NCBI GenBank assembly: GCA_003132905.1
Contig: PKZC01000232.1
Span: 565 to 15,787 of the forward strand
Direction of reading: 5' to 3'
Source: Bryobacterales bacterium
Lineage (GTDB): Bacteria; Acidobacteriota; Terriglobia; Bryobacterales; Bryobacteraceae
Length of the DNA: 15,223 bases
In this document: piece after piece, positions 13,634-15,223 of the stretch
How the letters are laid out: every line of letters starts with the position of its first letter
Numbering within the stretch: position 1 is the first letter of the stretch
Program-made: the position numbers and the translations under genes
Notes under the pieces: model-generated
What the model saw: only the letters and a program-made list of their open reading frames with translations
Database searches by the model: none
Told to the model about the DNA's origin: nothing

Positions 13634-15015
13634 CGTTTGGCGGCCCAGCCTTCTTTGTTAACCTGGCGCGAGCGGCCGATGGCCAGGGCTTCCGGTGGGA
13701 CGGCATGGGTGACTACCGAGCCCGCGCCGATGTAGCTGCCGTCGCCGATTTCGAGCGGCGCAACCAGGGTGGAATTGCTTCCCACAAAAGCGTCTTGGCC
13801 GATCTGAGTTTTGTGTTTGCTCAAGCCATCGTAATTGCACGTGATGGTGCCGGCGCCGATGTTGGTACGATCGCCGATCTCGGAATCGCCCAAATAGGCC
13901 AAATGATTGGCTTTCGCTCCCGCGCCGAGGCGAGTGTTCTTCAGCTCGACGAAGTTGCCGATACGCGCATCTTTGCCGATGCGGTTCCCTTGCCGCAAGC
14001 GCGCGAAAGGTCCAACGGTGACGCCCGCTTCAATGTGCGAGTCCGCGACGCTCGAGAACGGAGCAATTTCAACATTCGAGGCGATGGTCGAGTTTTCGAC
14101 GATGGAGCAAGCGCCAATGCGGCAATCCTCGCCGATTGCGGTGCGTCCCAGAATTTGCGCGAAGGGTCCGACCACGGAATCCTGGCCGATCTGAACGCTC
14201 GAATCGATGGTCACCGTTTCGGGTTTCTCGATTGTCACGCCTGAGAGCATCAGCTCGTGCACTTTACGCGTGCGGAAGACTTTGTCCACTTCGGCCAGTT
14301 CAACGCGCGTGTTGATTCCGAGCAGCTCCGCCGAATTTTCCACTTCCATCGCGGCCACCGTATGGCCTGCGCGGCCCAGGATCTCTACGATATCGGTCAG
14401 GTAGTATTCGTGGGCTGGATTGTCAGGGCGGATTTCAACCAGGTGCTTCCACAGCAGCTCAGCTCGGAAGCAATAGATGCCGGAATTAATGAAAGGGATT
14501 GCGAGCTGTACGGAGGTGGCTGCCTTATGTTCCACTATGGCGCGCACCTTGCCTTTTTCGCCGAAAACGATGCGGCCGTAGCCGGTAGGATCGGCCAGGC
14601 GGGTGGTGATTAACGTGGCTGCCGAGTCGCCCGCGATTTGGCGTTGTACCAGTTCAGTGAGCGTAGCCGGCGAAAGCAGCGGGCAATCGCCATAAAGCAC
14701 CACCACCAGGCCCGGCTGGGAGGCGGGATTGGAGTCGAGTGACGCCCGACAGGCCAGCAGCGCGTGCCCGGTTCCTTTTTGTTCGGTTTGATCGACGAAA
14801 TGCACGCCAGAGGACGCCAGCAGCGCTCGGACTTGAGGAGCTTGGTGCCCCACTACAACCGTGGCGTTGCTCGAAGGGGCGATCGCGGTAGCCGCTTGCA
14901 CCACGTGCTCGATCAGAGACAGACCTCCGGCGCGATGCAGCACTTTCGCGCGCTTGGATTTCATCCGGGTGCCAAGGCCGGCGGCCAGGATCACCACTTG
15001 GGTCTGGGATGACAT
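13618..15015 (-). CDS. glmU: Bifunctional GlmU: GlcN-1-P acetyltransferase / GlcNAc-1-P uridyltransferase
   Basis: The product is 465 residues, close to the 456 of E. coli GlmU. It acetylates glucosamine-1-phosphate with acetyl-CoA, then joins the product to UTP to give UDP-GlcNAc for peptidoglycan and lipopolysaccharide. The N-terminal uridyltransferase (about 1-235) has LAAGLGTRM (R17), AKVLH (K24), QKGTGHALLA, YGDCPLL, INSGIYCF and HEYYLTDIVE. The C-terminal part (about 255-450) is a left-handed beta helix of hexapeptide repeats. KANHLAYLGDSEIG carries H371, the likely acetyltransfer base, and GAGTITCNYDG is also diagnostic. One deviation is the signature loop: E. coli has LPKVLH, here RAKVLH, so proline is replaced by alanine while the lysine is kept. 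The start is the ATG at 15015, 16 bases after the stop of the preceding gene on the same strand. The C-terminal lysines overlap the terminator. Confidence 0.97.
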   Translation of the reverse strand: MSSQTQVVILAAGLGTRMKSKRAKVLHRAGGLSLIEHVVQAATAIAPSSNATVVVGHQAPQVRALLASSGVHFVDQTEQKGTGHALLACRASLDSNPASQPGLVVVLYGDCPLLSPATLTELVQRQIAGDSAATLITTRLADPTGYGRIVFGEKGKVRAIVEHKAATSVQLAIPFINSGIYCFRAELLWKHLVEIRPDNPAHEYYLTDIVEILGRAGHTVAAMEVENSAELLGINTRVELAEVDKVFRTRKVHELMLSGVTIEKPETVTIDSSVQIGQDSVVGPFAQILGRTAIGEDCRIGACSIVENSTIASNVEIAPFSSVADSHIEAGVTVGPFARLRQGNRIGKDARIGNFVELKNTRLGAGAKANHLAYLGDSEIGDRTNIGAGTITCNYDGLSKHKTQIGQDAFVGSNSTLVAPLEIGDGSYIGAGSVVTHAVPPEALAIGRSRQVNKEGWAAKRKKKK

Positions 15016-15031
15016 TACTTGGACAGGTTAA

Positions 15032-15223
15032 CTAACGCTCCCCGAGGACTCGCACTTTCCGGCGGGACATTTGGCCGCGCTTTGCCAATTGTAGTGCAAC
15101 ATCGGCGGAAGCGCGCGGGTCGTGACGCACGCTGTCGCCGGCAGCTAACAGATCGGCGGCCACCACTTGCAGCCCCATCTCGGCCAATCGGTCGAAGTCG
15201 TTGAGTACCGAGCGCACTTTCTG
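15032..15223 (-). CDS. Probable YvcK/GlmR (CofD-like) protein, C-terminal fragment
   Basis: Only the last 63 residues are inside the window; the gene runs past its right end. The block MGLQVVAADLLAAGDSVRHDP followed by DVALQLAKRG, described as residues about 16-46 of the visible part, resembles the C-terminus of the YvcK/GlmR family, where a RHDP-like motif precedes the final helix. These cytoplasmic proteins bind UDP-GlcNAc-type ligands and in Firmicutes stimulate GlmS and influence cell-wall precursor supply. The position 16 bases upstream of glmU on the same strand fits that role well. The nucleotide-binding N-terminus is not visible, so the assignment is moderate; another CofD-family protein is the main alternative. 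Confidence 0.55.
   Translation of the reverse strand, partial: QKVRSVLNDFDRLAEMGLQVVAADLLAAGDSVRHDPRASADVALQLAKRGQMSRRKVRVLGER

Noticed and set aside
13705..14244. Plus-strand open frame (179 codons) opposite glmU
   Set aside because: It mirrors the hexapeptide repeats of GlmU and has no start signals.

Overview
The window looks like chromosomal DNA from an acidobacterium of the Solibacter/Bryobacter type. The main clue is a secreted 674-residue protein carrying the Solibacter-associated TIGR03437 module. A GC-rich core, GTG/TTG starts, and a secreted dipeptidyl-peptidase III and DUF5666-like protein fit this. The assignment rests on family recognition, not on a marker gene such as rRNA.

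Layout. 1-204 is the 3' end of an ABC exporter ATPase. 304-2328 (+) is the secreted TIGR03437 protein. 2357-4288 (-) is a two-gene unit: a pentapeptide-motif (HEISH) DPP III-like metallopeptidase followed by a small membrane protein. Divergent from it, 4414-6042 (+) is a DUF2235 alpha/beta hydrolase with two C-terminal membrane segments and a proline-rich tail, behind a good sigma-70 promoter. 6134-8501 (+) is a tightly overlapping three-gene unit: a histidine kinase with a membrane hairpin and almost no external sensor, a response regulator whose output domain is a Cro/CI (XRE) helix-turn-helix, and a NUDIX hydrolase. 8725-9606 (+) is truB (tRNA pseudouridine-55 synthase).

From about 9610 to 13140 the character changes. 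The DNA is visibly less GC-rich, all recognisable products are hypothetical, and the genes are short and mostly on the minus strand. They have their own terminators and one good promoter, plus hairpins and short direct repeats. I read this as an accessory insertion between conserved genes. No integrase, transposase or tRNA attachment site was seen. It holds a 76-residue protein, a zinc-ribbon protein with a complete transcription unit, a three-gene set of unknown membrane/coiled-coil proteins (12559 down to 10678), and a 67-residue plus-strand protein followed by a UUCG-loop hairpin.

The core resumes with a small exported DUF5666-like protein (13231-13614, +). It converges with glmU (13618-15015, -). 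Upstream of glmU in the same direction is the C-terminus of what is probably a YvcK/GlmR (CofD-like) protein, so the right edge looks like a UDP-GlcNAc/cell-wall precursor unit.

The best candidates for something little described are the kinase / REC-XRE regulator / NUDIX operon and the unknown three-gene membrane set in the accessory region. Neither is claimed as a demonstrated new system.
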